DNA of 64,000 nt from an uncultured Sphingobacteriales bacterium (GCA_937991535.1 CALKHN010000052.1:1-64000); one strand, 5' to 3'. Positions 37,914 to 47,099 are shown, numbered from the stretch's first letter. The notes: generated by a model not told the origin, from the sequence alone. A program made the numbers and translations.

Positions 37914-38420
37914 TAAAGTCTTTTATATAGGGGTGATATATCGTTGTTTGCCTGCCCGCCAACAGTATAGTAACCTTTTCCATACAACCTGCATTCTCCA
38001 CTTTCCGCAAGCCAAATTGTATTGATTATGCTATGCTCCTGTAAATATGATGCTAATGTTAATGCATTATTACCGGAATGTTACCAACTGTGTCGGGAAG
38101 GCGAATTTAATACCATTGATTTTTGATACCCAAATTACAACTCTACTTTTTTTTATTAATTTATACCAACATGCTTTTACACATGCTGAGCAGGCTTTTC
38201 CACCATTATTTTTCATTTATACACAATTTACCGAAAAAATACTGCCTATAACAGAAATAATACACACCCATTGTGCGAAACAATTCAGCTTGGTTTTTTT
38301 GGCCGAACTATTAAAATAACAGTATGGACTTACAGCCTTTTTCGGCGCCCGATCAATTTAAATTATCTTTGCCACCGCTTTGTTTATTGGTATTGAAATT
38401 GAAAAAGAAGTAATCATTAT
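37914..38420. other. 507-base divergent intergenic region between dnaB and pheT
   Basis: Contains the pheT -7 box at 38364-38371. Nothing else was recognised: no clear dnaB promoter, no tRNA, no strong hairpin. A 90-codon open frame at 38047-38319 is hydrophobic and low in complexity and is not called as a gene. Confidence 0.5.
38364..38371 (+). promoter_or_regulatory. -7 box (TATCTTTG) of pheT
   Basis: Exact TAnnTTTG about 50 bases before the pheT ATG, followed by GCCACC. No -33 TTTG at the expected distance. Confidence 0.6.
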
Positions 38421-40850
38421 ATGACCATCAGTTACAACTGGCTTTGCGAATACCTTCCGGTAAATATTACACCCGAAAAATTAGCTGTTATATTAACCTC
38501 TTTAGGACTGGAGGTGGAAAATTTTGAACAGGCAGAAACGGTGAAAGGAGGATTAAAAGGCCTGGTTATTGGACAGGTACTGGAAACAGAAAAACATCCC
38601 AATGCCGGTAAACTCCGGTTAACCAGGGTGGATACAGGCGCAGCGCAACCTTTACAGATTGTGTGCGGGGCGCCAAATGTAGCCGTTGGGCAAAAAGTGG
38701 TGGTAGCACCTGTGGGTTCTACTATTTATCCATATAAGGCCGACCCGGTTACCATGAAAGTAGCGACGATACGGGGTATAGAAAGCTATGGAATGATTTG
38801 CGCTGAAGACGAATTAGGACTCGGTAACAGCCACGATGGCATATTGGTTTTGCCGGATGATGCAAGGCCCGGCGCGCCAGCAGCCGATTATTTTAAATTG
38901 CAGAATGACTGGATTTATGAAATAGGACTTACGCCCAACCGTATGGATGCTATGAGCCACCTGGGTGTTGCCAAAGACGTATGTGCTTATTTAAGCGTTC
39001 ACGAGAAAAAAAACTACGCGGTTAAATATCCATACAACAACAATTTTAAAAAAGACAGACAGGGGGATACTATTGAAGTAAAAATTGAAAACAAAACAGC
39101 CTGTGAACGCTATAGCGGCGTAAGCATAGAGAATGTAACCATTAAAGAGAGTCCTGAATGGTTACAGCAACATATCAGGTCAATAGGGCTGTGTCCCATC
39201 AGCAATATAGTAGATATTACTAATTTTATATTACACGAAACAGGCCAACCTCTGCACGCATTTGATGCAGATCAGATAAAAGGGAATACCATAATCGTAA
39301 AGAATCTTCCTGAAGGTACCCCCTTTATTACTTTAGACGAAAAAGAACGAAAACTCCATGCAGATGACCTGATGATATGTAACAACAATAGCGAACCGAT
39401 GTGTTTTGGAGGTGTGTTTGGCGGCTTACATAGTGGCGTAACCGCTAATACCAAAAATATTTTCCTCGAGAGCGCCTGGTTTAATCCCGTTACTATCCGC
39501 AAAACATCCTTCCGGCATAATTTACGCACTGATGCAGCCGCCCATTTCGAAAAGGGAGTAGATATCAGCAATACGGTAACCGTACTAAAAAGGGCCGCGC
39601 TGCTGATAAAAGAACTGGCAGGAGGAGAAATTGCATCGGATATTACAGATGTCTATCCTGCTCCTAAAGAAAAAAAACAGATCGTCCTTACCTATCATTA
39701 CCTTAAAAAATTAAGCGGCAAAAGTTATCACCCCGATACTGTAAAAAAAATACTTACGCACTCCGGCTTTGAGGTAATCCAGGAAGATATTGATAAAATT
39801 CGGGTAGCCGCGCCTTTTAGTAAACCCGATATTGACTTACCTGCAGACATTGTGGAAGAGATCATGCGTATTGATGGTTATGATAATGTAGCTATTCCCG
39901 GCAGAATTACCATTAGCCCCTCTGTGGAGACCATTGCTTACCAAACAGCATTAAAAGAAAAAGTAGCCAATTACCTGGCTGGTAATGGTTTTAATGAAAT
40001 ATTCACCAATTCCATTACGAACAGTGCTTACTTTGACGATGCCACCCTGAATACTTCGGTAAAAATGCTCAACAGCCTGAGCGCCGACCTGAATATTATG
40101 CGTCCCTCCATGCTTGAAACAGGGCTGGAGTGCATGGTACATAATATTAACCGCAAAAACACCAACCTGCGCCTGTTTGAATTTGGGAAAACCTATCATA
40201 CCAGCGGCGTTGGACAGTACGAAGAAAAGGAAAAATTATGCCTGTATATTACGGGAATGATAAACGAAGCAACATGGAAAACCAAAGAAGATAAAAGTGA
40301 CTTTTATTACCTGAAAGGAACTGCAGAAAGCATTTTGCAGGCCGCAGGTCTTACTCATTACAGGGTTCAAACCAACACTGTTGATTACCTGCAATACGGT
40401 ATACAGATAATAATTGGTAAGGATATAATAATGACATTAGGCCTGGCCGATGCATCTGTTGTAAAACGTTTCGATATTAAACAACAGGTTTGGTATGCTG
40501 AACTGGAATGGGAAAAGATATATGAATATGCTTCCCGCCAACGGTCGGGCTACACTGAAATCCCGAGATTTCCGGCTGTTCAGCGCGACCTTGCAATTGT
40601 TGTAGACAAACAACTTGCCTATGAAAAGGTAGAGCAGGCTGTTAAAAATGCGCGCATACAAAAACTACAGTCCGTAAAACTGTTTGATGTATTTGAAAGC
40701 GATAAACTGGGGGCAGGAAAAAAGTCTTTTGCGATAAACTTTACTTTTTTGGATAAAGAAAAGACCCTTACTGACAATGAAATTGATAGCATGATGCAAA
40801 AGATCATGCATACCTTTGAGCAGGAGCTGCCGGCAGAAATAAGAAAATAA
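38421..40850 (+). CDS. pheT: Phenylalanyl-tRNA synthetase beta subunit
   Basis: 809 residues, the usual size. Domains in order: EMAP/tRNA-binding (VLETEKHPNAGKLRLTRVDTG, ~50-150), B3/B4 editing region (~210-390), B5 (~400-480), catalytic-like core, and the C-terminal anticodon-binding FDX-ACB domain (TEIPRFPAVQRDLAIVVD to EIDSMMQKIMHTFEQEL). The partner pheS is not in the window. It leads a run of small genes on the same strand (coiled-coil protein, zapA). Confidence 0.97.
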   Translation: MTISYNWLCEYLPVNITPEKLAVILTSLGLEVENFEQAETVKGGLKGLVIGQVLETEKHPNAGKLRLTRVDTGAAQPLQIVCGAPNVAVGQKVVVAPVGSTIYPYKADPVTMKVATIRGIESYGMICAEDELGLGNSHDGILVLPDDARPGAPAADYFKLQNDWIYEIGLTPNRMDAMSHLGVAKDVCAYLSVHEKKNYAVKYPYNNNFKKDRQGDTIEVKIENKTACERYSGVSIENVTIKESPEWLQQHIRSIGLCPISNIVDITNFILHETGQPLHAFDADQIKGNTIIVKNLPEGTPFITLDEKERKLHADDLMICNNNSEPMCFGGVFGGLHSGVTANTKNIFLESAWFNPVTIRKTSFRHNLRTDAAAHFEKGVDISNTVTVLKRAALLIKELAGGEIASDITDVYPAPKEKKQIVLTYHYLKKLSGKSYHPDTVKKILTHSGFEVIQEDIDKIRVAAPFSKPDIDLPADIVEEIMRIDGYDNVAIPGRITISPSVETIAYQTALKEKVANYLAGNGFNEIFTNSITNSAYFDDATLNTSVKMLNSLSADLNIMRPSMLETGLECMVHNINRKNTNLRLFEFGKTYHTSGVGQYEEKEKLCLYITGMINEATWKTKEDKSDFYYLKGTAESILQAAGLTHYRVQTNTVDYLQYGIQIIIGKDIIMTLGLADASVVKRFDIKQQVWYAELEWEKIYEYASRQRSGYTEIPRFPAVQRDLAIVVDKQLAYEKVEQAVKNARIQKLQSVKLFDVFESDKLGAGKKSFAINFTFLDKEKTLTDNEIDSMMQKIMHTFEQELPAEIRK

Positions 40851-40874
40851 AATGTACCATATTGTTGTGTTTTT

Positions 40875-41168
40875 ATGAGCCATCTTAATGAAGATATCAG
40901 CCGCATCAATGAAAAGTTACAGTTATTGCTAAAACAATATCATACACTGCAAAAAGAAAATGACAGGTTAAAGCAGGACCTGGAACAAAAAAAGACCGGG
41001 GAAAAGGAGATGAAGGAAAAAGCCGCATGGCTACAACAGCAGGTTGAGATAGCAAAAGTATCCGCAGGACAGGCAGGGCAAGAAGTTAAATCTGAACTGG
41101 AGAAACGCATCAATACATACATTAAGGAAATAGATCAATGTATCGCTTTGCTTGCAATCAATAGCTAA
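40875..41168 (+). CDS. Small coiled-coil protein between pheT and zapA
   Basis: 97 residues, nearly all predicted coiled coil (heptads through INEKLQLLLKQYHTLQKENDRLKQDLE), no signal peptide. It starts 24 bases after pheT and lies upstream of zapA, as do similar small coiled-coil genes in other Bacteroidota. A role with ZapA at the division ring, similar to ZapB, is a guess from position and shape. Its stop overlaps by 4 bases the stop of the convergent 84-residue gene. Confidence 0.8.
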   Translation: MSHLNEDISRINEKLQLLLKQYHTLQKENDRLKQDLEQKKTGEKEMKEKAAWLQQQVEIAKVSAGQAGQEVKSELEKRINTYIKEIDQCIALLAINS

Positions 41169-41419
41169 ATTCTTTTTACCAGGCGCATGAGCTGCTCCTC
41201 TTTGCCACCCGAAAGTTCGAGCGTATATATGCCGTACGGTAAATCATTAAGTCCGCTCCAGCAAAAAGATTTTTGTGCCGTGTCTACTTCGGTTTCGAAC
41301 ATGCTGCATACTTTTCCTTTATCATCCTTAAGCACAGCCCTTAATGAAGAAGCAGTAGCATCACTTAACTCAAAGATCAGCGTATCTATAAATACCAGGG
41401 ATTTTAATTTTGCAAACAT
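41165..41419 (-). CDS. Small beta-rich protein resembling a type IX sorting domain
   Basis: 84 residues, no signal peptide. The C-terminal pattern DLPYGIYTLELSGGKEEQLMRLVKRI is like the end of a type IX sorting domain, but nothing precedes it that would be exported, so it may be a cytoplasmic protein of similar fold. It lies convergent to and overlapping the coiled-coil gene, inserted between that gene and zapA. Codon use looks coding. Function unknown. Confidence 0.65.
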   Translation of the reverse strand: MFAKLKSLVFIDTLIFELSDATASSLRAVLKDDKGKVCSMFETEVDTAQKSFCWSGLNDLPYGIYTLELSGGKEEQLMRLVKRI

Positions 41420-41550
41420 CGTGAAGGTTTTAGGTTTTAGATTCGGGGTTAATCATTGTATCAATAGTTTGAAATTATTATTAATATAATGAAAGAAAAT
41501 CAATTAATTGTTGATAAAGTGTGAATAAATTTAACATTAATATTCAGCAA

Positions 41551-41838
41551 ATGCAAACACTCATAGCTATTAACATTGGTATTGGCGACAGAACCTACAG
41601 GATTAGAGTAGCTCCTGAGGATGAAGAACAGGTAAGAAAAACCATTAAAATCATTAACGATAAGATCATAGAATTTAAAACTGAATTTGCAGGTAAGGAT
41701 ATGCAGGACTATGTATCTATGGTATTGCTGTGGTATGCAACCCAGCTACAGAGCGGAAAATCAACGGTTTTGGAAAAGAACCTCACGGAAGCCCTTGCCA
41801 AAATGGAAGGACAGCTCAACAAAACGCTCGGTTTGTAA
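41551..41838 (+). CDS. zapA: Cell division protein ZapA
   Basis: 95 residues from the ATG at 41551 (MQTLIAINIGIGDRTYRIRV); an upstream in-frame GTG is less likely. The ZapA domain (residues ~1-60) with EEQVRKTIKIINDKI is followed by a C-terminal coiled coil. It cross-links FtsZ filaments. In many bacteria zapA sits beside the 6S RNA gene; the sequence after it here has a fitting structure. Confidence 0.88.
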   Translation: MQTLIAINIGIGDRTYRIRVAPEDEEQVRKTIKIINDKIIEFKTEFAGKDMQDYVSMVLLWYATQLQSGKSTVLEKNLTEALAKMEGQLNKTLGL

Positions 41839-41840
41839 GC

Positions 41841-41960
41841 ACTACCCCGCAGGGATATACCGGCGCCCCGTCTTGCCTACATTTTAAAAGGTGTTATCTT
41901 TTACAGCCTGGCAAATACAGCTGAGCTTATTTTATCAAACATCAAATAAAAATGACCTGT
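41841..41960 (+). ncRNA. Candidate 6S-type RNA downstream of zapA
   Basis: The non-coding stretch after zapA folds into a hairpin with an open bubble: TTGCC/GGCAA (41873-41877 with 41910-41914) encloses a 7-by-6 bulge and an inner stem TAAAAG/CTTTTA (41885-41890 with 41898-41903) with a 7-base loop. A stem, large bubble and apical stem is the shape of 6S RNA, which mimics an open promoter. The zapA-6S linkage is known from several phyla, including Bacteroidota (6S-Flavo type). Ends are approximate. The usual next gene (rny) is not present. Confidence 0.45.
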
Positions 41961-42050
41961 CCGGACATGATAAAATCTGCCAAAGGCTTCATCGGCTAAG
42001 AAAGAAGGATATAAACTGTTGCAATGCTCAAATAAATGCTCAAATAATTG

Positions 42051-42572
42051 TTAGCGGCTAAGGGGAACGGTGCGGATCAACTGCCCGTTCGCGTCATATT
42101 CATCGGTTGAAATCAAAACTCCCTCTGCAGAATAATTCTTCCAGGTTCCTGAAAAAAACCCTTTGTCGTACATACCCTCACTCCTTGCAGTCCCATCTTC
42201 ATAATAGTAGGTTGCGTGCCCATTAAACCGGCCCAAACTGTCAAGCAACAATTTTCCTTTTAACTGCCCGTTGGCATAGTACTCCGCGTAGGCTGTTCTA
42301 ATATTGTTGCGGAACTGTACAAAGCCGGTTATATTTCCGGCAGTATCCTTCATGATTTTCGAAATAGTGCTGTCTTTTTTGAAAAAATATTGTTCAGCGC
42401 TGTAAAATTCTCCTGCACCAATTATCCTGGTAAAGCCGGTATCGCTGTTATGGCGAATAGAATCGAAGAATGCCGTATCTATTTTATTGGTTCCGGTATT
42501 CAAATGCCTGGATGCATTTTTACAAGCCATACACAATAACGCCGCCACAACAGGAAGTATAAAAAATTTCAT
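42051..42572 (-). CDS. MORN-repeat lipoprotein
   Basis: 173 residues with a lipoprotein signal (lipobox LLCMACK). The C-terminal half has repeated MORN/YwqK-type units (NGQLKGKLLLDSLGRFNGHATYYYEDGTARSEGMYDKG is the region). Such proteins often bind partners at membranes. Preceded by the terminator of the beta-helix lipoprotein gene, so it is transcribed separately. Specific function unknown. Confidence 0.8.
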   Translation of the reverse strand: MKFFILPVVAALLCMACKNASRHLNTGTNKIDTAFFDSIRHNSDTGFTRIIGAGEFYSAEQYFFKKDSTISKIMKDTAGNITGFVQFRNNIRTAYAEYYANGQLKGKLLLDSLGRFNGHATYYYEDGTARSEGMYDKGFFSGTWKNYSAEGVLISTDEYDANGQLIRTVPLSR

Positions 42573-42584
42573 AAGTAAAAGAAT

Positions 42585-42616
42585 ATAAAAAGCAGCCCTG
42601 TGAAAAAAGGCTGCTT
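42585..42616 (-). terminator. Terminator of the TonB receptor/beta-helix lipoprotein operon
   Basis: An 8-bp stem AAGCAGCC/GGCTGCTT (42590-42597 with 42609-42616) and an 11-base loop, followed on the minus strand by TTTTAT. It lies between the lipoprotein stop and the MORN gene start. Confidence 0.72.
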
Positions 42617-42641
42617 ATGATTCGTATGCCAAATATCTGAT

Positions 42642-44045
42642 TTAATCAACAAAAGATGTCCAGCCTTTCCACCAGTCTCCCTCGGGTGTACCGGCAGCGC
42701 CTACCGCACCCCTAAAAGTAACAGGAGTAAAGCCATTGGCTACCTTAGCATGAGTGAAGCTGGCTGAATTCAGCAAAGGTGATCCCGCCTGCGGGGTAAA
42801 ATCAGGATTGGCATAATTAAACGCTGCTGCAATCTTTACCTCTGCATTGTCTGCCAGTATCTCATTATTGTGTTCAGCGGCGCCGAACCAGTTGCGTACA
42901 TCGGTATTCGTCCAACCTGTTGCAGTGCTGGTATTATCGGCGAACTTGGTTGGCGTGGCACAACCCGCAATGGTAACGTTTTGAACTACCAGTTTTCCGG
43001 CTGTAATATTTCCCTGAACAGGCGTTCCTTTACTCGCATCAATGAGCAAACCGGTAGGCCAACCCATGAAAACAGAATTGAAAATAGAAGTACTGGTATT
43101 TCTTCTCAATTGTGCTGCCGCATTGTATAAGCTATTACCAATATTTGTTGTTTTCTCACGGGGGCCTATGGCCGTTATATTGCTGAATACCGGGGCCGTT
43201 TGAGGCGTTAAATCGCTGCCGTTGGCATCATTATCGCTTTCAAAAGCTTCTACTTTTGAAATGTCGGCACGGGATGAGTCTCTCATTACTATGCCAAACT
43301 GCACATTTCCGCGGAAGCCGTTATCGGTGTCAAAATCATCATCTAATGTTTTATAGGCAATCAAATGACTGCAATTTACAGCGCCGCCAAACCATTCAAA
43401 GGCATCGTCAAGGGCATAGCTTACCTGCACATAATCTATAGTAGTTCCATTGCCTACACCGCCAAAAGTCACTGAATTCAATTCTTTATCGGGTAAAAAA
43501 GCGTATCCGGCATATTCTATGCGAACATATTTTAACGAACCTGAATTATCCGCGTCATCTGCACCGCCATATAACCCGAGCCCATCTGCATTGTTAACAC
43601 CACCTTCAATTTCGCCAATACCTGCAGCGCCATTAAAAGAATTATTGGTTTTTGCGCGTCCCAGCAATACAACGCCACCCCAGTCGCCGGCAGTTGGTGT
43701 TGACGCATCGGATGTAAATACAATAGGCTTTTCCTTTGTTCCGTTAGCGATCAGTTTGGTACCCCGTGTAATAATTAATGCGCCCCGCGTAGACTTTTCC
43801 CCTTCAATCCTTGCGCCGGCTTCAACTGTTAAAGTAGCGCCGTCTACCACGTATACTATTCCTCTTAATTTATAGGTAGTGCCTTCTTTAAGGGTTCTGT
43901 CTGCAGCAATCTTACCCGAAAGAATGGTACTTTCACCCGGGGTACCACCACCATCATCGCCTTTAGTGGTACCGTCAACTTCAATTTTACGGCAACCGGC
44001 AGTTATTAGTATGCCTAAAACTGCAAATGCTACTATCTTTTTCAT
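42642..44045 (-). CDS. Surface lipoprotein with right-handed beta-helix
   Basis: 467 residues, lipoprotein signal (lipobox LITAGC), then a Gly/Asp-rich linker typical of surface export in Bacteroidota. The rest is beta-helix-like, with conserved segments such as DADNSGSLKYVRIEYAG, TIDYVQVSYALDDAFEWFGG and DDDFDTDNGFRGNVQFG. Asp-rich loops suggest calcium or anion binding. It is the second gene of an operon with the TonB receptor (43-base gap), and so is probably its substrate-binding partner at the surface. The 11-bp repeats and phosphate genes upstream suggest a phosphorus-containing ligand (inference). Confidence 0.78.
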   Translation of the reverse strand: MKKIVAFAVLGILITAGCRKIEVDGTTKGDDGGGTPGESTILSGKIAADRTLKEGTTYKLRGIVYVVDGATLTVEAGARIEGEKSTRGALIITRGTKLIANGTKEKPIVFTSDASTPTAGDWGGVVLLGRAKTNNSFNGAAGIGEIEGGVNNADGLGLYGGADDADNSGSLKYVRIEYAGYAFLPDKELNSVTFGGVGNGTTIDYVQVSYALDDAFEWFGGAVNCSHLIAYKTLDDDFDTDNGFRGNVQFGIVMRDSSRADISKVEAFESDNDANGSDLTPQTAPVFSNITAIGPREKTTNIGNSLYNAAAQLRRNTSTSIFNSVFMGWPTGLLIDASKGTPVQGNITAGKLVVQNVTIAGCATPTKFADNTSTATGWTNTDVRNWFGAAEHNNEILADNAEVKIAAAFNYANPDFTPQAGSPLLNSASFTHAKVANGFTPVTFRGAVGAAGTPEGDWWKGWTSFVD

Positions 44046-44088
44046 ATTCTGTGTTTGTTAATTTTTAATAATTTATTGTACGGTATTA

Positions 44089-46890
44089 TTATTGAATGGT
44101 GTATCCAAAGGAAAGACTGATACTGGTTCCATAGTTTCTGTTTATCGCAACTACGTCTGCAGATCCCAGTTTCAGGTTTTTATTTTTATCTACGTCGTGA
44201 TAGAAGTAGGCTCTTTTATTAAATATATCGGATATGTTCAGCCGTATATCTCCCTTTTCCTTCAATACTTTTTTAGCTATTTGAAAATCAAGGAGCGGAC
44301 GGGGGTTTTCCCATATTTCAGGCACCTGATCATTTCCTACATATAAAATCCTGCGGCCGATCTGGTTAAACAACACCGTTGTGCTTATTCCAGCTTTTTC
44401 TATATCGTACTGAAGTGAAGCGTTAATAACATAGGGAGATTGACCCTGCATGGGCCTGTCAATTTTAACGTTGGGATCATTGACTTTATTAAAGATGTAG
44501 GACAGATTTGTCTGGAACGTAAAATTTCTCAATGCATTGGCGAAATCCAGCTTTTTGCGAAAATCAAATTCGATTCCATAACCTGTTGCTTCCTGTGCAT
44601 TTAAAAAATTAAACGTATTGGTAGCCACACCGGATTGATTAAAATATAACTCTATAGGATTTTTAAAATACTTATAGAACACCCCTAATGTTACCATTTC
44701 TCCTGCCCGTGGGTATAATTCATATCTCAGATCAACATTGGTTACTTTGGTTCGTTTAAGGGAACTGGAGCCGATAACGGCGGCGCCTAATTCAAAATCG
44801 TAGAAAGCAAAATTGGTAAGCTCACGAAACTCAGGACGAATAATGGTTTGAGAGCCCGATAAACGGATATTTGTTTTGGAGTTCAACTTAAAAGTAAAAT
44901 TAACAGCGGGAAGCAGATCGCCCTGCTTGATATGCGCATGACGTTCGTCATTTTGTTTTACACTGCCTACCAACTGATCAAAATGCTCATACCTTGCCCC
45001 CCATACTACCCTTAGCCATGAACTAAACTGGTTATCAAACTGAAGATACCCGGCATTCAGAATGCTATTTGCCATATACCGGTATTGCTTACCGATAATT
45101 TCATCAAACTTAAATTTCCTCGGATCGCCTGCATCAAAATTTGCTTCGTTAAATACATGATCTTCATCCTGCAAACGCAAGGGAGAAGTTCCGTCTACAA
45201 GATATATAGAGAACGGTCTTGAATCAAAAAGCCTGTCTTTCACCTGGAAGAGATAGCCTCCTTTTATGGTTTGGCTCTGCCCAAAAAGCCTGAACCGTTT
45301 CGTTATATCGCCACCTGCGTTATAGATATAATCGGACAACATGGAATAAAATACACTGCCTGTTTTTTGAGATTTGGATTCGCCAATCAGCAAACTATAC
45401 GGAGCATTGGGGTCTTCTTTAGACTGATTATACTGAACCCGGCGCTGCTGGGGTATATACCCGTCTAGAATATTAAAACTGCCATACCAGTTGATTTTAG
45501 TACCCAGGGAGGCGATATTGTGCTCTCCTATAAGCTGGGTATTAAAAAATGTATTTGAGCGAAAAGCAAGTTCCCTGGCGCGGATATTTTCTCCCAGAAC
45601 AGGGTCCTGCTCATAATCAATGCCGGTTCTTAATGTGGTATAGTCTGAGGCATTGACGTTGAGTATATTTTTAAAACTTATTTTATTATTCCTGTTCAGT
45701 TTAATTGAAAAGTTGGCAAGCGCGCCTGCCAGTACATCTGTACTGTATTTATGACTATTGTAATCAAACAACAATGAACCCTGGCTATTGTTAAAACTAT
45801 AAAAACCACTATTAAAATCCATGTTCCGGCTGGAGCGGCTGTAAGTAAGCCCCACGATCGCTCCAAAGTCTTTTTTGAAAAGCTTTGCATTAAAACCGCC
45901 ATTCAGTTGAAAAGATGCATTGATGGGAGCGTTGCCTTTGTGTACAGACCAGTTAGTGGCAATCGTTTTGGCCAGGTCTGTCTTTCCTGCATCAGATAAT
46001 TCCTGAAAATTCGTTTTGGTGGGAAAATGACCAGGCAAAGCCCTTGTTCCGTCGTCAACTCCTAACCAGTCGGTACCGCCTCCGTTATATGTATAAAAAT
46101 CTTTGCCAATCGTTTGCGTGTTAAATCCGGTACCAACCTGCACAGAAAGAAAATCAGAGGAAGGTATGTCTTTCGTATTTACCTGTACCAGCCCTCCCGC
46201 CCATTCGCCGGGATATTCGGGAACAAAAGCTTTGTTGATAATGATATTATCAATCATAGACGAAGGGAAAATATCAAAGGAGAATGTTTTTCTGTCTGGC
46301 TCAGTAGTAGATAATTGCACTCCATTTAAAAGAGCCGTATTGTACCGGTCGCTTAAACCGCGCACAATAAGATACTTTCCTTCCTGTATACTGGCGCCGG
46401 GAATTCTTTTCAGCACTTCCCCGGTGTTTTTATCGGGTGAACGCCGAATGCTCTCCGCCGAAATAACAGAAGCAACCGTATTTGTATTTTTTTGAAACGC
46501 TATTATTGAATTTACCGTTTCCTTCCGGGCGTTGGTTCTGATACCCGTAACAACAACTGCTTCCAGATCCTTTGCTGCCGCTTCTATTATAATATTCAAT
46601 TCGTTTGTGTTGCCCCCAACCACTTCTAACTCATCAATTCGCTTCTCTGCATAACCCACTGCAGTAATAATTAATCCATATGTTTTATTGGGTGAAAGAT
46701 GCAGCGTATAACGGCCTTCTATATCCGTAATTGTTCCGCCGGCAGCTCCTGAGATTTTCACAGATGCACCGGAAACGGGCTCGTTTTTTTCATTTACCAC
46801 CTTACCCGCTAATGGTATAGTTTGGGCATGAACAAATAAAAAGGATAGCATAAAAATAAATACAGCACAGCTTCTAAGCAAAATTTGCAT
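44089..46890 (-). CDS. TonB-dependent outer-membrane receptor
   Basis: 933 residues. Signal peptide ending in VHAQT, a carboxypeptidase-D regulatory-like domain (~22-110), a plug domain with SIQEGKYLIVRGLSDRYN and LSTTEPDRKTFSFDIFP, and a C-terminal beta-barrel ending in SISLSFGYTIQ. It is smaller than SusC proteins and lacks the SusC VVVGYG motif, so it is not a SusC/SusD type. It imports its ligand with energy from TonB, and pairs with the beta-helix lipoprotein encoded downstream. The promoter region carries the phased 11-bp repeat array, shared with the PhoU-like/PiT genes that run the other way. Confidence 0.93.
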   Translation of the reverse strand: MQILLRSCAVFIFMLSFLFVHAQTIPLAGKVVNEKNEPVSGASVKISGAAGGTITDIEGRYTLHLSPNKTYGLIITAVGYAEKRIDELEVVGGNTNELNIIIEAAAKDLEAVVVTGIRTNARKETVNSIIAFQKNTNTVASVISAESIRRSPDKNTGEVLKRIPGASIQEGKYLIVRGLSDRYNTALLNGVQLSTTEPDRKTFSFDIFPSSMIDNIIINKAFVPEYPGEWAGGLVQVNTKDIPSSDFLSVQVGTGFNTQTIGKDFYTYNGGGTDWLGVDDGTRALPGHFPTKTNFQELSDAGKTDLAKTIATNWSVHKGNAPINASFQLNGGFNAKLFKKDFGAIVGLTYSRSSRNMDFNSGFYSFNNSQGSLLFDYNSHKYSTDVLAGALANFSIKLNRNNKISFKNILNVNASDYTTLRTGIDYEQDPVLGENIRARELAFRSNTFFNTQLIGEHNIASLGTKINWYGSFNILDGYIPQQRRVQYNQSKEDPNAPYSLLIGESKSQKTGSVFYSMLSDYIYNAGGDITKRFRLFGQSQTIKGGYLFQVKDRLFDSRPFSIYLVDGTSPLRLQDEDHVFNEANFDAGDPRKFKFDEIIGKQYRYMANSILNAGYLQFDNQFSSWLRVVWGARYEHFDQLVGSVKQNDERHAHIKQGDLLPAVNFTFKLNSKTNIRLSGSQTIIRPEFRELTNFAFYDFELGAAVIGSSSLKRTKVTNVDLRYELYPRAGEMVTLGVFYKYFKNPIELYFNQSGVATNTFNFLNAQEATGYGIEFDFRKKLDFANALRNFTFQTNLSYIFNKVNDPNVKIDRPMQGQSPYVINASLQYDIEKAGISTTVLFNQIGRRILYVGNDQVPEIWENPRPLLDFQIAKKVLKEKGDIRLNISDIFNKRAYFYHDVDKNKNLKLGSADVVAINRNYGTSISLSFGYTIQ

Positions 46891-46904
46891 ACCTGAATTT
46901 TCGG

Positions 46905-46912
46905 CAAAGAAA
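46905..46912 (-). promoter_or_regulatory. Probable -7 box (TTTCTTTG) of the TonB receptor gene
   Basis: One mismatch to TAnnTTTG, 15 bases before the ATG. No TTTG at -33. The 11-bp repeat array begins 12 bases further upstream, where an activator would sit. Confidence 0.45.
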
Positions 46913-46923
46913 TGATCACACTA

Positions 46924-46983
46924 TTAACCAATAGTTACGGCAACGTTAACAATATGTATCCCATATATTAACACAATGTTACC
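46924..46983. promoter_or_regulatory. Pho-box-like array: TTA(A/C)(C/G) repeats at 11-bp spacing
   Basis: TTAAC at 46924, TTACG at 46935, TTAAC at 46946, a degenerate TATCC at 46957, TTAAC at 46968 and TTACC at 46979: five good units of six, in exact 11-bp phase. PhoB and PhoP bind direct repeats of 11-bp period (PhoP-type units are TTAACA-like). The array lies between a TonB receptor operon and the PhoU-like/PiT genes, both lacking a -33 box. Confidence 0.7.
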
Positions 46984-47091
46984 GAAGCGCAATAGCCGGG
47001 GTTTACGAAGTATACAAAATATGGAACAAAAACAGGTATGTTAAGAAATTATTAACTCTGGGAATCAGGGGAAGACAAAAAATGATAACTT

Positions 47092-47099
47092 TACTTTTG
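47092..47099 (+). promoter_or_regulatory. -7 box (TACTTTTG) of the DUF47-pit operon
   Basis: Exact TAnnTTTG. It lies after the first in-frame ATG (47082) and before the ATG at 47115, which shows that the latter is the start. No TTTG at -33, as expected for an activated promoter. Confidence 0.65.

Noticed and set aside
38047..38319. 90-codon frame in the dnaB-pheT gap
   Set aside because: Hydrophobic, rich in His, Phe and Leu without a family pattern, no -7 box in front of it; an AT-rich chance frame.
41187..41489. 100-codon plus-strand frame opposite the 84-residue gene
   Set aside because: Serine-rich translation antisense to the better-looking minus-strand gene, with no promoter.
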